A stretch of DNA of 64,000 nucleotides from assembly GCA_027083445.1 (NCBI GenBank), contig JALWOP010000156.1:1-64000 (forward strand). The letters are read 5' to 3'. Of this stretch, positions 27,984 through 37,694 are shown one piece after another; positions within the stretch are counted from its first letter, which is position 1; the number at the start of each line of letters is the position of its first letter. The translations under genes and the position numbers were made by a program. The notes under the pieces are model-generated. The model did no database searches, was not told the DNA's origin, and saw nothing but the letters and a program-made list of their open reading frames with translations. Source of the DNA: Planctomycetota bacterium. Its GTDB lineage: Bacteria > Planctomycetota > UBA1135 > GCA-002686595.

Positions 27984-28712
27984 ATGCCCTGGCCCCCTCG
28001 ATCCATACTCAACCATGTGGGAGAGCACCTAGCCCACCGCCTGAGCCTCCCCGAGGGGGGTGCTGAGGCGCTGGTCGTCATCGGCCACGGGGTCACCGGG
28101 CGGCACGACCGCCCCTACCTCGACCAGTTGGCCGGATCTCTCCTCTCCCAGGGGATCGGCGCCCTGCAGGTCTCTTTCGCCGGCAACGGAGACTCCCAGG
28201 GACGCTTTGAGGAGTGCACGATCAGCAAGGAGGTCATGGAGCTGGGCTCTATCCTCGATCAGTTCAGCGGGTATCGGCTCGGCTACGCGGGACACAGCAT
28301 GGGAGCGGCCGTGGGGGTCCTGAGAGCCCGTTTCGACCGGCGTATCGCCGCTCTCTGTTCCCTGGCGGGGATGGTCCACGTCCACGACTTCATGCAGCGC
28401 ACCTTCGGCAAGCAAAGCGCCGGGGATCCCATGTTGGGCAAGGAGGCCTGCCCCCTCTCACCCTCGCTCCTGCACGATGCCGAGGTGATCGGCGACACCC
28501 TCGAAGCCGCTCGGGCGATCACCATCCCCTGGCTCTTGATTCACGGCACCCAGGACGAACTGGTCCCCATCTCGGATTCCGAAGCGGTCCTGGCTCTGAA
28601 CCCACGGGCCGAGTTGGTCCGGATACCGGAGGCCGACCACCGCTTCTCCGGGCAGGTCACCGCCATGGCCGCAGCCGCGGCGCGCTTCTTCGCCGGCGCC
28701 CTAGGGGGCTAG
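27984..28712 (+). CDS. Alpha/beta hydrolase
   Basis: The 242-aa protein has the alpha/beta-hydrolase order. The oxyanion-side motif VVIGHGVTGRHDRP is near residue 32, nucleophile elbow GHSMGAA at about 101-107, acid residue in LLIHGTQDELVP, and catalytic histidine in EADHRFSG near 215. There is no signal peptide, so it is cytoplasmic. The closest general type is the esterase/lysophospholipase-like group with a small cap; the substrate is unknown. The 5' leader is about 55 nt if the divergent -10 at 27915 is used. It is convergent with the next gene. Confidence 0.87.
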   Translation: MPWPPRSILNHVGEHLAHRLSLPEGGAEALVVIGHGVTGRHDRPYLDQLAGSLLSQGIGALQVSFAGNGDSQGRFEECTISKEVMELGSILDQFSGYRLGYAGHSMGAAVGVLRARFDRRIAALCSLAGMVHVHDFMQRTFGKQSAGDPMLGKEACPLSPSLLHDAEVIGDTLEAARAITIPWLLIHGTQDELVPISDSEAVLALNPRAELVRIPEADHRFSGQVTAMAAAAARFFAGALGG

Positions 28713-28725
28713 CCCCTGCTGCGGG

Positions 28726-30231
28726 TTAGAGGGTTCGAATCTCGTCCAGCCAACGCTGCAAGCGGTGTTGGAGCTGTGGCAGGGACTCGCGGGTGACCGC
28801 TTCGAGCACAGTGACCGGATGCTCGCCGGCTCCGATCCGCCCCAGGATACGGGGTGCATCCGCGGGCCTTCCCTCCAGGAGGTAGGCGGCGAAGGCATAG
28901 GAGACCAGGAGGTCCTCGTCCCCCATCGCGTTCACGTCCCGGCCGAGCAGGAAGACCAGGTCGGGAGCGTTCTCCGCGGCCAGGACCTCCGCGGCAATGG
29001 CCAGCCAATCCGCATCCGGAGCCTGTAGACGAGGCCAGAGGGTCGTTTGGCGCGCCGCCGAATAGCCGTTACGCCCGAAGAAATAGGTCAGCCGCGTCCC
29101 GGTCAAGTAGCGCGCCAGGTAGAGCCCCACCCCCTCCCAGATCCATCCCTGATCTGCGTCGATCCCGTAGGCATCCATGAGCAGCGTGCCCAGGGTCTGT
29201 CGGGCTGCCCCGTCGAGCCTCCGCGCCGGGTTGGCATCCCACTCCCCAAGTCGCACGGGTGAGCCGAGCCAACCACCGGCGGCCTGTTCCAAGAGGGCTC
29301 GCGTGGAAGCGTCCACCCCTTGGAGGTGGCCGAGTAGCACGTTGCGTTCACCCGGGTCGCTTAGAAGGTAGATCGTATAGCCGGCGCGGTGCCCCCGGGC
29401 AACGCCGAAGACGCTGCGGAACAGGCCCGCGACCGCCTCGCTGACGCGGGCGGTGCGGCCGACCTCGTCGGGAGGAGTCGTGCCGAGGACGCGTACACCT
29501 TGAGTGCGCAGGGCGGCCTGCCAAGTCAGCCCCATCGCCAACTCATCGGAGTCGGGCTGCAAGGGCTGTGGAACCGGTACGCCGGCCAGGGAGGCCCGCG
29601 CAAGGGCCCGGATCCCGCGCCGCCTCTCGGCCGCCCGCACCGTCTCTTCCAAGACCCAGCGCTCCCCCAGGCGCCGCTCTCCGAGGAGCCCGTGCAGAAG
29701 AGCATCGTCGGGTTGGACCAGAAGCAGCATCCGCAGGGGTTCGTGGCGCTGCTCGGGCTTCAAGAAGCGACCCTCGCGTTCCAGCGCGGTGAAGAGCTCC
29801 AACTTGAAGGGCTCGATCAATCGGGTCAGGCGTTGCCGGTACTCCTCCAGCGCCGGCTCGGACGCAAAGTTGCGCGGCAGGTGATAGGTATCGGCCTGGT
29901 GCCAGCCTCGCCCCCGGGGATAGAACTTGAGCGTGCGGCGCGCCCCGCGGTGCCCCTCGTCCACCCGTAGAATCATCCGCGCCAGGCGATCCTCCTCCAG
30001 GTAGAGTCGATGCTTGCGACACCACTGCGCCAGCTCCCAGAGCTTGGGAACGAGAGCGCTCTCCCCGGCCTTGAGCATGCGCTCGAAGCGTCGGCGAGCC
30101 TCCCGAGTACGCGCCTCGACCGTGTCGAGGCTTGCATCCTGCCGCATGGCTCCCACGGCGGGAGACGGAAAAGCAAGAGATGGAACCAGAACCAGCGCGA
30201 GAAGGAGCGGACGGATGAGGACCGTATTCAT
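28726..30231 (-). CDS. Exported protein of unknown function
   Basis: The 501-aa product has a signal peptide (about 1-28, ending AVGAM) and no family I can name with confidence. The N-terminal half is helical and rich in Arg/Leu, with a TPR-like look (ARMILRVDEGHRGARRTLKFYP). The C-terminal half contains IWEGVGLYLARYLTG and LVSYAFAAYLLEGRP, reminiscent of the helical end of gluzincin-type DUF1570 proteins, but no HExxH is present. An alternative ATG at 30243 adds four residues. The stop is 14 nt from the convergent hydrolase stop. Confidence 0.65.
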   Translation of the reverse strand: MNTVLIRPLLLALVLVPSLAFPSPAVGAMRQDASLDTVEARTREARRRFERMLKAGESALVPKLWELAQWCRKHRLYLEEDRLARMILRVDEGHRGARRTLKFYPRGRGWHQADTYHLPRNFASEPALEEYRQRLTRLIEPFKLELFTALEREGRFLKPEQRHEPLRMLLLVQPDDALLHGLLGERRLGERWVLEETVRAAERRRGIRALARASLAGVPVPQPLQPDSDELAMGLTWQAALRTQGVRVLGTTPPDEVGRTARVSEAVAGLFRSVFGVARGHRAGYTIYLLSDPGERNVLLGHLQGVDASTRALLEQAAGGWLGSPVRLGEWDANPARRLDGAARQTLGTLLMDAYGIDADQGWIWEGVGLYLARYLTGTRLTYFFGRNGYSAARQTTLWPRLQAPDADWLAIAAEVLAAENAPDLVFLLGRDVNAMGDEDLLVSYAFAAYLLEGRPADAPRILGRIGAGEHPVTVLEAVTRESLPQLQHRLQRWLDEIRTL

Positions 30232-30358
30232 GGCCGGAGTCATGGCATGGCGGGTCGCGGGTTTCCGGGCGCAGCGGAGGCGGCGGATGGAGGCGGCGAG
30301 TAGCTCCTAGCATCCAGACGCCCCGGCCCCCCTGCTGTAGCCGCCTTTCCCCGAAAAG

Positions 30359-31195
30359 TCACCGGGAGGTTTCGTCCCGCTCCCAGACATAGGCAGCCAG
30401 GTTCGCCGCCATGCGTCGCGCGCGCCGACGCACGAGGAGTTGCACCGCCCCGTAGAGCGGCACCAGGGGCCACAGACGCCAAGGGAGCGCGCGAGCCTTG
30501 CCCAGAAGACCCGTCCCACTTGCCCGCTTGCGTGCCCACAGGTCGGGGAATGAACGTTGCAACTCGAGGGCACCGAGTCGACTGCGAGTCTTGATCCGCA
30601 CCAGGGAGCGCAGGTCGCGGGGCACGACGACGACACTTTCCGCATCCTCGATCCGTTGGATCTCCTCCGGAGAGAAGTGCGCACGCACATAGCCGTCGTC
30701 CGAGATCACCGAGGGAAAAGCGCCGAAGCGTTCACGCCCCTCGCGCGAGAGGGCGTAGAGGCCGCAGCCCACGTCCCCCGGCTTGCGCCCATGCAGCGCG
30801 AGCCAAACCGCGTAGTAGGCCCGCACGAGGAGGCCTGCGCCTCGGGTATCGAGACGCGCCACCGGTTCCGCCGCCACAGCGCCTCCATCCAAGGCCGCGA
30901 GAACCTTGGCCAGGGCCTCGCCGCGAATGCCGATGTCGGCATCGAGATAGACGCGGGGAAAGTGGAGAGCGGCGCCGTCGCCCGCATTGAGCGCCGCCGT
31001 CTTGGAGGCCTCCCCGATCTCGAGGGTCTCGACGCGCGGTGCAAAGGCCCGAGCGACCTCCGCCGTACGATCTCGGCATCCGTTGGGAACGACCAGAACC
31101 TGTACATCCGTGGGGAGCCCCTCCAACAGCCCCTCCAGGGTGCGCCCCAGCACGCGCTCCTCATCATGAGCGGGAACGATGATCGTGGCGGGCAC
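30359..31195 (-). CDS. Family 2 glycosyltransferase
   Basis: The 278-aa protein begins with the GT-A start TIIVPAHDEERVLGRTLEGLL and has VVPNGCRDRTAEVA, the KTAALNAGD stretch and DADIGI as the metal-binding DxD equivalent (near 88-90). ISDDGYVRAHF is likely the acceptor-side motif. The C-terminus has a short hydrophobic helix (LWPLVPLYGAVQLLV), so it may be membrane-associated. Donor and acceptor sugars are unknown. It starts at GTG, 11 nt after the lipoprotein stop, so the two are probably co-transcribed. Confidence 0.85.
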   Translation of the reverse strand: MPATIIVPAHDEERVLGRTLEGLLEGLPTDVQVLVVPNGCRDRTAEVARAFAPRVETLEIGEASKTAALNAGDGAALHFPRVYLDADIGIRGEALAKVLAALDGGAVAAEPVARLDTRGAGLLVRAYYAVWLALHGRKPGDVGCGLYALSREGRERFGAFPSVISDDGYVRAHFSPEEIQRIEDAESVVVVPRDLRSLVRIKTRSRLGALELQRSFPDLWARKRASGTGLLGKARALPWRLWPLVPLYGAVQLLVRRRARRMAANLAAYVWERDETSR

Positions 31196-31206
31196 GGATG
31201 GGGCTC

Positions 31207-31593
31207 CTACAGGCGCGACTCGATGGATTCCAGCAGGAGGCCGGCCTTGCGTCTATTCTCGGAGCCGTCGAAAGTACCGATGCGTACCCTGAGCCGCGTC
31301 CATCCCCCCGGCTGCTCCACGAGGTGAACGCGGTAGCCGCTCTCCTCGATCGTGACTCGGTCTTGCTCCTCGGTCAGCTCGAGGGGTAGGTTTTCCGGCA
31401 GGCGATAGCCGCGTGCGGCCAGAGCCTCCTTGCACGCCTTCCAGACGCGGTTGATCGGCGCCTGGAGGTCTTTCACGGCCTCGTTACGCTCGTACTTGAC
31501 GACACCGTAGGTCGCGCCGGCCACGGCGGCTACGACGCACCCTCCGAGGGGACAGGTCAGGAGAGCCGAGAGAAGGATGCCTTTCGCATTCAT
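31207..31593 (-). CDS. DUF3568-like lipoprotein
   Basis: The 128-aa protein has a lipoprotein signal peptide with PLGGC lipobox (Cys19). The mature part, VVAAVAGATYGVVKYERNEAVKDL followed by VWKACKEALAARGY and RLRVRIGTFDGSENRRKAGLLLESI, matches the small DUF3568 lipoproteins. These begin with a Gly-rich YxxG stretch and end in an R-I-G-x-F-G-D-like strand. Function is unknown. ATG 31593 is chosen because the residues encoded upstream do not form a signal peptide. TACGCT, 18 nt upstream, is a possible -10. It is followed directly by the glycosyltransferase gene. Confidence 0.75.
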   Translation of the reverse strand: MNAKGILLSALLTCPLGGCVVAAVAGATYGVVKYERNEAVKDLQAPINRVWKACKEALAARGYRLPENLPLELTEEQDRVTIEESGYRVHLVEQPGGWTRLRVRIGTFDGSENRRKAGLLLESIESRL

Positions 31594-31717
31594 CGCAGAT
31601 CGTGCCGGAGCAGCGTAGCGTGAACGACCCGTGAAGCGAAAGCTGGAATCACCAGCTTCCACGGCGCAGGTTTGGTCTCCGCTCCGTGCCTCCCGCCGTG
31701 CTAGAGTGCTGGCTCCC

Positions 31718-34700
31718 GTGGGGAATCCTCTTCGTCACTCCGTTTGGCGCCTCTTGCCCGGCGGCGTCTTTCTGCTCCTGGCCGCCAGCTTCACCTGGCT
31801 CTGGCTCCAGGGGCGGGAGCGGGGCGTGCGCGCTCTCGAGCGGGAGACGCGCCAATTCGCGGAGCAGACGGCCCTCCGCCTCGAAGACACGGACGACTAC
31901 CTGCACGCGGTCGCCCGGCAGGTCAAGGTGGGCTGGAGTGAGGGAGCCAGCACCCTGCTCCATTTCACATCCCTCGCCGAGGACCTGCTCGACTACTACC
32001 CGGCGGCTCTCGCCTGCCGCTGGATCAGCCCGGGCCAAGAGACCGTGCGGTTCATCCCCAGGCCCAGCGATGACCTGTTCCCGACTTGGCGCAACGAGCG
32101 GGAGGATTCCGACGGGGCACTTCAGGCGATGATCCATGCCTCCCTCCAGGAGGCTCGCCGCACCGGCAGGGCGGCCTACTCTCCCCCCCTTGGAAGGACG
32201 GGGGGTCCCGGCTACGTCGAAGTCTACTTCCCCCTCGGCGACGACGCTCACGACGGCTTCGTCGGCCTCTACTACTCCCTCGATGCGATCACTGGGGGAT
32301 TCAGCGAGACGATTCAGACACGCTTCGACTACACCCTCCTGTGCAGCCAGGGTGGCGACAGCGGGCCGGCGTGGTGGTTTGGATCCCAGGGACCGGGCCG
32401 GGGAAAGCTTGCCCGTCGCCCGCACCAAGCATCCCACGCCATTCGTATGGCTCCCCACATCTGGCAGGCCGTGCTCTCTCCCAAGCCGGGGCAACTCATC
32501 GAGAGCACGACTCTGGCAGAAAACCTCCTCTTCGGCGGAGGTCTCCTCTTGGCAGCCGTCCTGGCGTGGATTCTGCAGCGCTCGCTGCGTTCAGCGGAAG
32601 ACCTGGCGGTCAGCGAGAAGCGCTACCGCCGTATCGTCACGGACCTGCCGGATTTCCTGTGTCGCTATCGCCCGGACGGAACGATCACATTCACCAACGA
32701 GGCCTTCGCCTCGCGCCTCGGTACGACGACCGACGACCTCCTCGGCCGAAACCTATTCGCCCTCTACCCCGAGGAGTTGGACAAGAGAGACGCTTTCGAT
32801 GAACGTCTCTCCCGGGGTGAGGAACGAATCGTCCAGCGCTATCTCCCTCCGCGTGAGGGTCACCGAGGGCGCTGGGAGCGGTGGCATGAACGCGGCATCC
32901 AGGATTCCGCCGGCACGTTGGTCGAGATCCAGGCCGTGGGCTACGACATCACTCCCGTTCGTGAAGCCGAGGAACGCCTCCGCCAGAGCCAGGAACGCTA
33001 CCAGGCCCTCGTAGAGGCCGGACCCGACGGACTGCTCATCCACCGCGATGGGGCTATCGTCTATGCCAATAGGGCGCTAGCGCAACAGATCGCCCGCCAG
33101 TCGGCCCTGCAGCTCATCGGAACCCCGGTCGCCGAACTCTTCCCGCCCTCGGACTACCGCGAGTTCTCCAGACTGGTGGAGGCATCCCTGGCGAGCGGCC
33201 GAGCTCAGCGCTGCGATGACATCCGCATCCTGCACCGGGAAGGACGGCGTATCGACGTCGAGATCATCCTCTCTCGCATCGTCTTCGATGGGCAGCCCTG
33301 CGTGCAAACCGTCGTTCGCGATGCGACCGAACGCAAGCAGGCTGAACGGGCCTTGCGCGAGAGTGAGAACCGCTTCCGCACGATCATCGGCTCGATCGGT
33401 GATGCGATCCTTCTTCATGACCGGACGGGGGCCATCATCGAGGCCAATGGGCGTGCCGGTGAACTCTTCGGCCTGGAACGGGATCTCCTGGAACACCAGG
33501 ATTTGGCGGCGCTCATGGCCTACCCCACGGCCGCGGCGGTCGGCTCTCTGCGGGAGCATTTCGCTGTCGCCCGCAAGACGCAGGAGCCCCAGCTCTTCCA
33601 GTTTGAAGCTCGGCGGGGCCCAGAGGAGCGCTGGTGGGCGGAGGTCCATCTGCGGCCGGTCGTCCTCGAGGGTCGCAACCTCTTGCTCTCGGTCATCCGC
33701 GACATCTCCAGCCGCAAGCAAGATCAAGAGGATCTGCGAGCAGCCCGCAATCGCCTGGACTGCCTGCTCTCGACCGGTCCAACGATCATCTACAGTCGCA
33801 GCGTGGGTCCCGATTCCCGTCTCACCTTCGTCAGCCGCAGTTCCAGCCGCTTGGTGGGCCTACGCGCCGAGGCACTGATCGAGGATTCCCAGCTCTGGCG
33901 CGCAGCGATCCATGAGGGTGACCGTCTGCGTTTCGATGCGACCCTATCCGAGGCGGAGCTCCGCGGAACGCGCTTCTCCTGCGCCTATCGTCTTACGACG
34001 GCATCGGGTGAGCAGATCTGGATCCAGGACGATGCGCTGCTCCAGCGCGATGCCGAGGGCCGTCCCCAAGAGTGGGTCGGCTGCTGGCGCGACATCACGG
34101 CGAGTAAGCGCACCGAACAGAGTCGGGACTTGATGATCCGAGAGCTCGACCATCGTGTGAAGAACGTCCTGGCCGTGGTCCTCTCCCTGCTCGAGCAGAC
34201 CCTCCGAGATCTCTCGCCGAGCGACTCCTTTGAGCAGGTATTCCGAGGACGTATCAAGGCCCTCGCCCATGCCCACGCTGCCCTCGCCAAGGGTGAGTGG
34301 GAAGAGGTCGAGCTGGCGGACCTGGCCGGACGCGTGCTGGGAACCCTCGTGCCGCCGGGACAGCTCTCGCTCGTCGGTCCCCGGTGGACCCTTGCCGCGA
34401 GAATGGCGAGCCCACTTGGCCTGGTGCTCTATGAGCTCGCCATCAACGCCCGCAAGTACGGCGCTCTGCTCAGCCCTGAAGGCCGTATCGACCTCACGTG
34501 GCGGATTGCGGGTGAGCACCTTTCGATCGTCTGGCGCGAGCTGGTCCCCCAATCTGCGCCGTCCGAGACTTCGGAGGTGGACGAGGGCTTTGGATGGCGT
34601 CTCGTACGAGGGCTCGTCGAGCACGAGCTGGGAGGCCGGATCACCTCCCGCATGGGTCCCGGTGGACTCGAGATCACGATCCTCCTCGACCAGGTGGAGG

Positions 34701-34783
34701 CCTCCCCGAGCCCCACCGACGGGGAAGACGTCGCGCAGGATGCAGGCCGGGGTGGGGACGCCCGTTCCGGCGCCCTCCAGTGA
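31718..34783 (+). CDS. Membrane-bound HWE-family sensor histidine kinase with four PAS domains
   Basis: The 1021-aa protein has two membrane segments (about 9-28 and 266-287) enclosing an extracytoplasmic sensor domain of about 230 residues. Four PAS domains begin near 297, 423, 548 and 676. The dimerisation and phosphoacceptor helix RELDHRVKNVLAVVLSLL follows with His812. The ATP-binding domain has N-box ELAINARKYGAL, then SPEGRIDLTW, VWRELVPQ and GWRLVRGLVEHELGGR. The ELxHRVKN box, ARKYGAL and WRE pattern identify the HWE family. No receiver domain is attached and no regulator adjoins, so it is an orphan kinase. GTG 31718 is chosen because TAGAGT is 10 nt upstream and a signal-like start follows; GTG 31631 is the alternative. 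Confidence 0.9.
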   Translation: MGNPLRHSVWRLLPGGVFLLLAASFTWLWLQGRERGVRALERETRQFAEQTALRLEDTDDYLHAVARQVKVGWSEGASTLLHFTSLAEDLLDYYPAALACRWISPGQETVRFIPRPSDDLFPTWRNEREDSDGALQAMIHASLQEARRTGRAAYSPPLGRTGGPGYVEVYFPLGDDAHDGFVGLYYSLDAITGGFSETIQTRFDYTLLCSQGGDSGPAWWFGSQGPGRGKLARRPHQASHAIRMAPHIWQAVLSPKPGQLIESTTLAENLLFGGGLLLAAVLAWILQRSLRSAEDLAVSEKRYRRIVTDLPDFLCRYRPDGTITFTNEAFASRLGTTTDDLLGRNLFALYPEELDKRDAFDERLSRGEERIVQRYLPPREGHRGRWERWHERGIQDSAGTLVEIQAVGYDITPVREAEERLRQSQERYQALVEAGPDGLLIHRDGAIVYANRALAQQIARQSALQLIGTPVAELFPPSDYREFSRLVEASLASGRAQRCDDIRILHREGRRIDVEIILSRIVFDGQPCVQTVVRDATERKQAERALRESENRFRTIIGSIGDAILLHDRTGAIIEANGRAGELFGLERDLLEHQDLAALMAYPTAAAVGSLREHFAVARKTQEPQLFQFEARRGPEERWWAEVHLRPVVLEGRNLLLSVIRDISSRKQDQEDLRAARNRLDCLLSTGPTIIYSRSVGPDSRLTFVSRSSSRLVGLRAEALIEDSQLWRAAIHEGDRLRFDATLSEAELRGTRFSCAYRLTTASGEQIWIQDDALLQRDAEGRPQEWVGCWRDITASKRTEQSRDLMIRELDHRVKNVLAVVLSLLEQTLRDLSPSDSFEQVFRGRIKALAHAHAALAKGEWEEVELADLAGRVLGTLVPPGQLSLVGPRWTLAARMASPLGLVLYELAINARKYGALLSPEGRIDLTWRIAGEHLSIVWRELVPQSAPSETSEVDEGFGWRLVRGLVEHELGGRITSRMGPGGLEITILLDQVEASPSPTDGEDVAQDAGRGGDARSGALQ

Positions 34784-34888
34784 TGAGGATGAACCTCTTC
34801 AGCGTCAGCATGCTCTGCGAAGGTCACAAGCAGTCGTGCTGAATGGAATCCCCCGGAATGGGGCGCCTCCGCCGGGAGAAGGTTTCTC

Positions 34889-37690
34889 TCAGTGAAGTTC
34901 GAGGATCACGTCCTTTGCGCGGTTCTCGGGAGTCACCTCTAGGCTCTGGACCTCACCGTTCTCGAAGCGGCACTCGACCACGGTACGGTAGGGGGCGTGG
35001 AGCCGGAAAGAGACGTTCCAGTCGACCGGCCAGGCGGGGAGGAGGTGAATCGTCTTCCCATCCGTCTGCAATAGCATCGCCTGCAGAGTCTTCATCAGGA
35101 CGCCCCCGTGGTCCTGGTCGGGAATCCAATCGTAGTTCGGGCCCCAGAAGGCGGGGAATCGGGAGCCCGCGTGCTTGCTCCGGGCGCGGGCGACCAGAGA
35201 TCGGCGCGCATCCTCCGCCAACCCCAGATAGGCCATGAACAATTCGTCCTGTCGCCAACCGAAGTTACCCCGGTCGAGGCGATGCTCGAGAGCGGCGATG
35301 CCCAGGGCGGCGTCGGGGGTGGCGAAGCTAACCCGGCGGAAGGGGAACACGGCGTAGAGCTCCGGATTCTCGATGTTGTGCTTGGCCGCGAAACGGGCGG
35401 CGGGGGCCAGCATTCGGACGCCGTCCACTTCCTGAACCGGAAGCGGAGGAAGCTTGTCGCGCAGCGCGGACCAGGCGTTCCGTCGGTCCTCGCCGAGAAG
35501 GTCTCGCCGCCCGGGAAGCGGAAGGGCCAGGAGGCGCTCGGTCACCGCATGCAGCCCGGCGACTTCGGGCATGGGGTTGGTGCAGTCCCACCAGGTCTCG
35601 AGGGCCTGAGCCGGGTGCATGAGGAGCTTGCCGTTTTCGTCGAGGTCGTAGTGCAGGTCGAAGAACTTCAGAATCTCGTCGGCGGCTGGCAGGAGGGTAT
35701 CGGCGAGAAAGGTCTCGTCGAGGGTGTACTCGTAGTCATCGAGCATCATCCACAATAGTTCGAGCCCGCAGACCCACTCCCACTTGTGCCAACGGCTGGT
35801 TTGCAGCTTGTCTTCCCCACGTTCGGAGAAGGGGGTCCATCCATAGGTCTCCGAGAACACTTCACCCCAAAAATAGACGCACTCGGGCAGGAACGCTCCG
35901 GCGTGCCCGAAGGTGCGCTGGGTCCGGTAGCGGCAGAGCGGCAAGAGATCGACCGCGTACATCTTGAATAGCGGCTGGAGCAGATCGAAGTCCCCGCTCA
36001 TGCACATGCTGAGATAGGGCAGCCGCGTGTTCTGCCACCAGTAGCCCGGGCCCCAGCGGCGGTAGTCGGCATCTCCGGGCGCCCCTGGGAAGGGAACGGT
36101 GAAGAGCGAACCGTTGAACTTGATGGGATACCGGCCGCGGCCCGCGCAGGCGTCGATGAATCGTTGCAGCGCGTAGGCTCGGCCGACCACGAAGGTATCG
36201 TCGAGAATCTCCGTGCTACGCCGTGCAACGCATTCCCCATTGACGTAGAGGGCGGAACTACCATCACGACCGTCGGCGATCGCTGCTACGTGCACCCAGC
36301 GGCCACGGGGCAGGACGTTCTCGGCCGTCACGACTCCCAGGTCGGTGATCAGGCGTAGGCTGCGTCCTGGATAGGTATCGAAGAGGAAACCGTCATCGCT
36401 CCCCGGGGTGATCTTGTCGACCAGCCGGACCCCAGCGGCAGGGAGGTCCGCCGTCTTGATCCAGGCCTCGATGCTGAGGCCTTCCCCGGGCGTCCAACCC
36501 GAGGAATCCGGGATCGTTCGAGGTTCGGGGACTGACTCCGAGAACCGCGTGTCGCCCATGGAGTCCGCGACGGTCTTGCTCCGCTCGGTGTGCGCGAGGG
36601 CACGAACCTCCGCCACGCTGAGCGCACGATCGAAGAGGCTGACGCGTCCGAGGGTACCGACGAAACGATGGCCGCCCCCCTGGTCCATCCCCACCTTCAC
36701 CGGGTGGTGGTTGGGGGGGACGACCCGCCGTGGCTCCGCACTCTTCGACGGAGAGATGTGGATCCAGCTCCGGTCCCAGAACTCCGCCCACCACCGCTCG
36801 TGTGCGGTGCGTCGGGAGGCCGCCGGCTGCGAGTCGGTGTCTGCGATCAGAGCGTCCATGCGCTCCAGCCAATCCGCCGGCGTGGAGGGGTGAACGGTCA
36901 AGACATGGATGTCGAACCGCGGGTGTCGCGCCGCCTCCAGGCGCAGGTGTTCGGCGTCGAGTGGCTGCGCCCCTTCGGCCTGAATGACGGCTCCGAAGGT
37001 GCGGTGGAGCAGGGGGTCGGGACGCTCGAATCCGCTGGTGCCCTGGATCTGCGCCGTGAGTGCCGGCCCAACCGAGCGGGTGTTGTGGTGGAACCAGCCG
37101 ATGCGACCCGGCAGGGGATCGATCAGGCTGTCCGGTCCCACCACGGTGGGACCGTGCAGGTTATTCGGCCGAGAGCGGTCGAGCATCACGTCGCTGACCT
37201 CGACGCGGGGCAGTTCCTGGGGCTCCAATCGCCAGCGCTCGATGGACGCGGTGGCGGTCATTGGCCGCGGCCCGTCCACCGCGACGTGGATGACGGGGTG
37301 CAGTGCGTCGACCCACACCCGCAACGCTGTCGCGGTGTCTCCTTCCCCGTAGCGAACCTCGAGCGTGGCATCCCGCAGGTGCAACTGCTGCCGGAAGGGC
37401 TGCCCGGAGAGCAGGGGGCTCGGGTCGAGCGAGACGCGAACCCGGCCGACTTTTAGAAGGCGACCATTGTCTCCCCAAGAGTCGGATTTGCCGATGAGGA
37501 AGACGAGGTCTCCTTCGGGCTCGATCCAGGCGTTCAGCGCGATGTCGCCGTTCCCCAGGGGCATGGACGCTGAGGCGTCGGGCCCTGGTGAGTCCCAGAC
37601 GACATCGTACTGCGCCTGCGCGCACACCGGCGACGCTGCGAAAACAGCGGCCAGGACGGCCAGGACGGCGAGGCACTGGACCATCCGCAT
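34889..37690 (-). CDS. Exported DUF5703-type glycosidase with inserted LamG-like segments
   Basis: The 933-aa protein has a signal peptide (1-25). An N-terminal beta-sandwich region (to about 310) contains VWDSPGPDASASMPLGNGD and DNGRLLKVGRVRV, typical of DUF5703/GH95-like families. Residues 325-490 look like LamG material, but the closing half (LGRVSLFDRALSVAEVRAL) comes before the opening half (GLSIEAWIKT to LYVNGECVARRS). From about 490 the sequence returns to a six-hairpin barrel, with AYALQRFIDACAGRGRYPIKFNG, GYWWQNTRLPYLSMCMSGDF and a C-terminal sandwich. ATG 37690 gives the signal peptide; the open frame upstream to 38011 looks unrelated. It probably cleaves a sugar polymer outside the cell. 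Confidence 0.82.
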   Translation of the reverse strand: MRMVQCLAVLAVLAAVFAASPVCAQAQYDVVWDSPGPDASASMPLGNGDIALNAWIEPEGDLVFLIGKSDSWGDNGRLLKVGRVRVSLDPSPLLSGQPFRQQLHLRDATLEVRYGEGDTATALRVWVDALHPVIHVAVDGPRPMTATASIERWRLEPQELPRVEVSDVMLDRSRPNNLHGPTVVGPDSLIDPLPGRIGWFHHNTRSVGPALTAQIQGTSGFERPDPLLHRTFGAVIQAEGAQPLDAEHLRLEAARHPRFDIHVLTVHPSTPADWLERMDALIADTDSQPAASRRTAHERWWAEFWDRSWIHISPSKSAEPRRVVPPNHHPVKVGMDQGGGHRFVGTLGRVSLFDRALSVAEVRALAHTERSKTVADSMGDTRFSESVPEPRTIPDSSGWTPGEGLSIEAWIKTADLPAAGVRLVDKITPGSDDGFLFDTYPGRSLRLITDLGVVTAENVLPRGRWVHVAAIADGRDGSSALYVNGECVARRSTEILDDTFVVGRAYALQRFIDACAGRGRYPIKFNGSLFTVPFPGAPGDADYRRWGPGYWWQNTRLPYLSMCMSGDFDLLQPLFKMYAVDLLPLCRYRTQRTFGHAGAFLPECVYFWGEVFSETYGWTPFSERGEDKLQTSRWHKWEWVCGLELLWMMLDDYEYTLDETFLADTLLPAADEILKFFDLHYDLDENGKLLMHPAQALETWWDCTNPMPEVAGLHAVTERLLALPLPGRRDLLGEDRRNAWSALRDKLPPLPVQEVDGVRMLAPAARFAAKHNIENPELYAVFPFRRVSFATPDAALGIAALEHRLDRGNFGWRQDELFMAYLGLAEDARRSLVARARSKHAGSRFPAFWGPNYDWIPDQDHGGVLMKTLQAMLLQTDGKTIHLLPAWPVDWNVSFRLHAPYRTVVECRFENGEVQSLEVTPENRAKDVILELH

Positions 37691-37694
37691 GACA

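Noticed and set aside
28733-28775. GGGTTCGAATCTC resembling a tRNA T-loop, with a following CCA
   Set aside because: The T-stem does not pair well, no acceptor or anticodon stem fits upstream, and the stretch is the 3' end of a coding gene.
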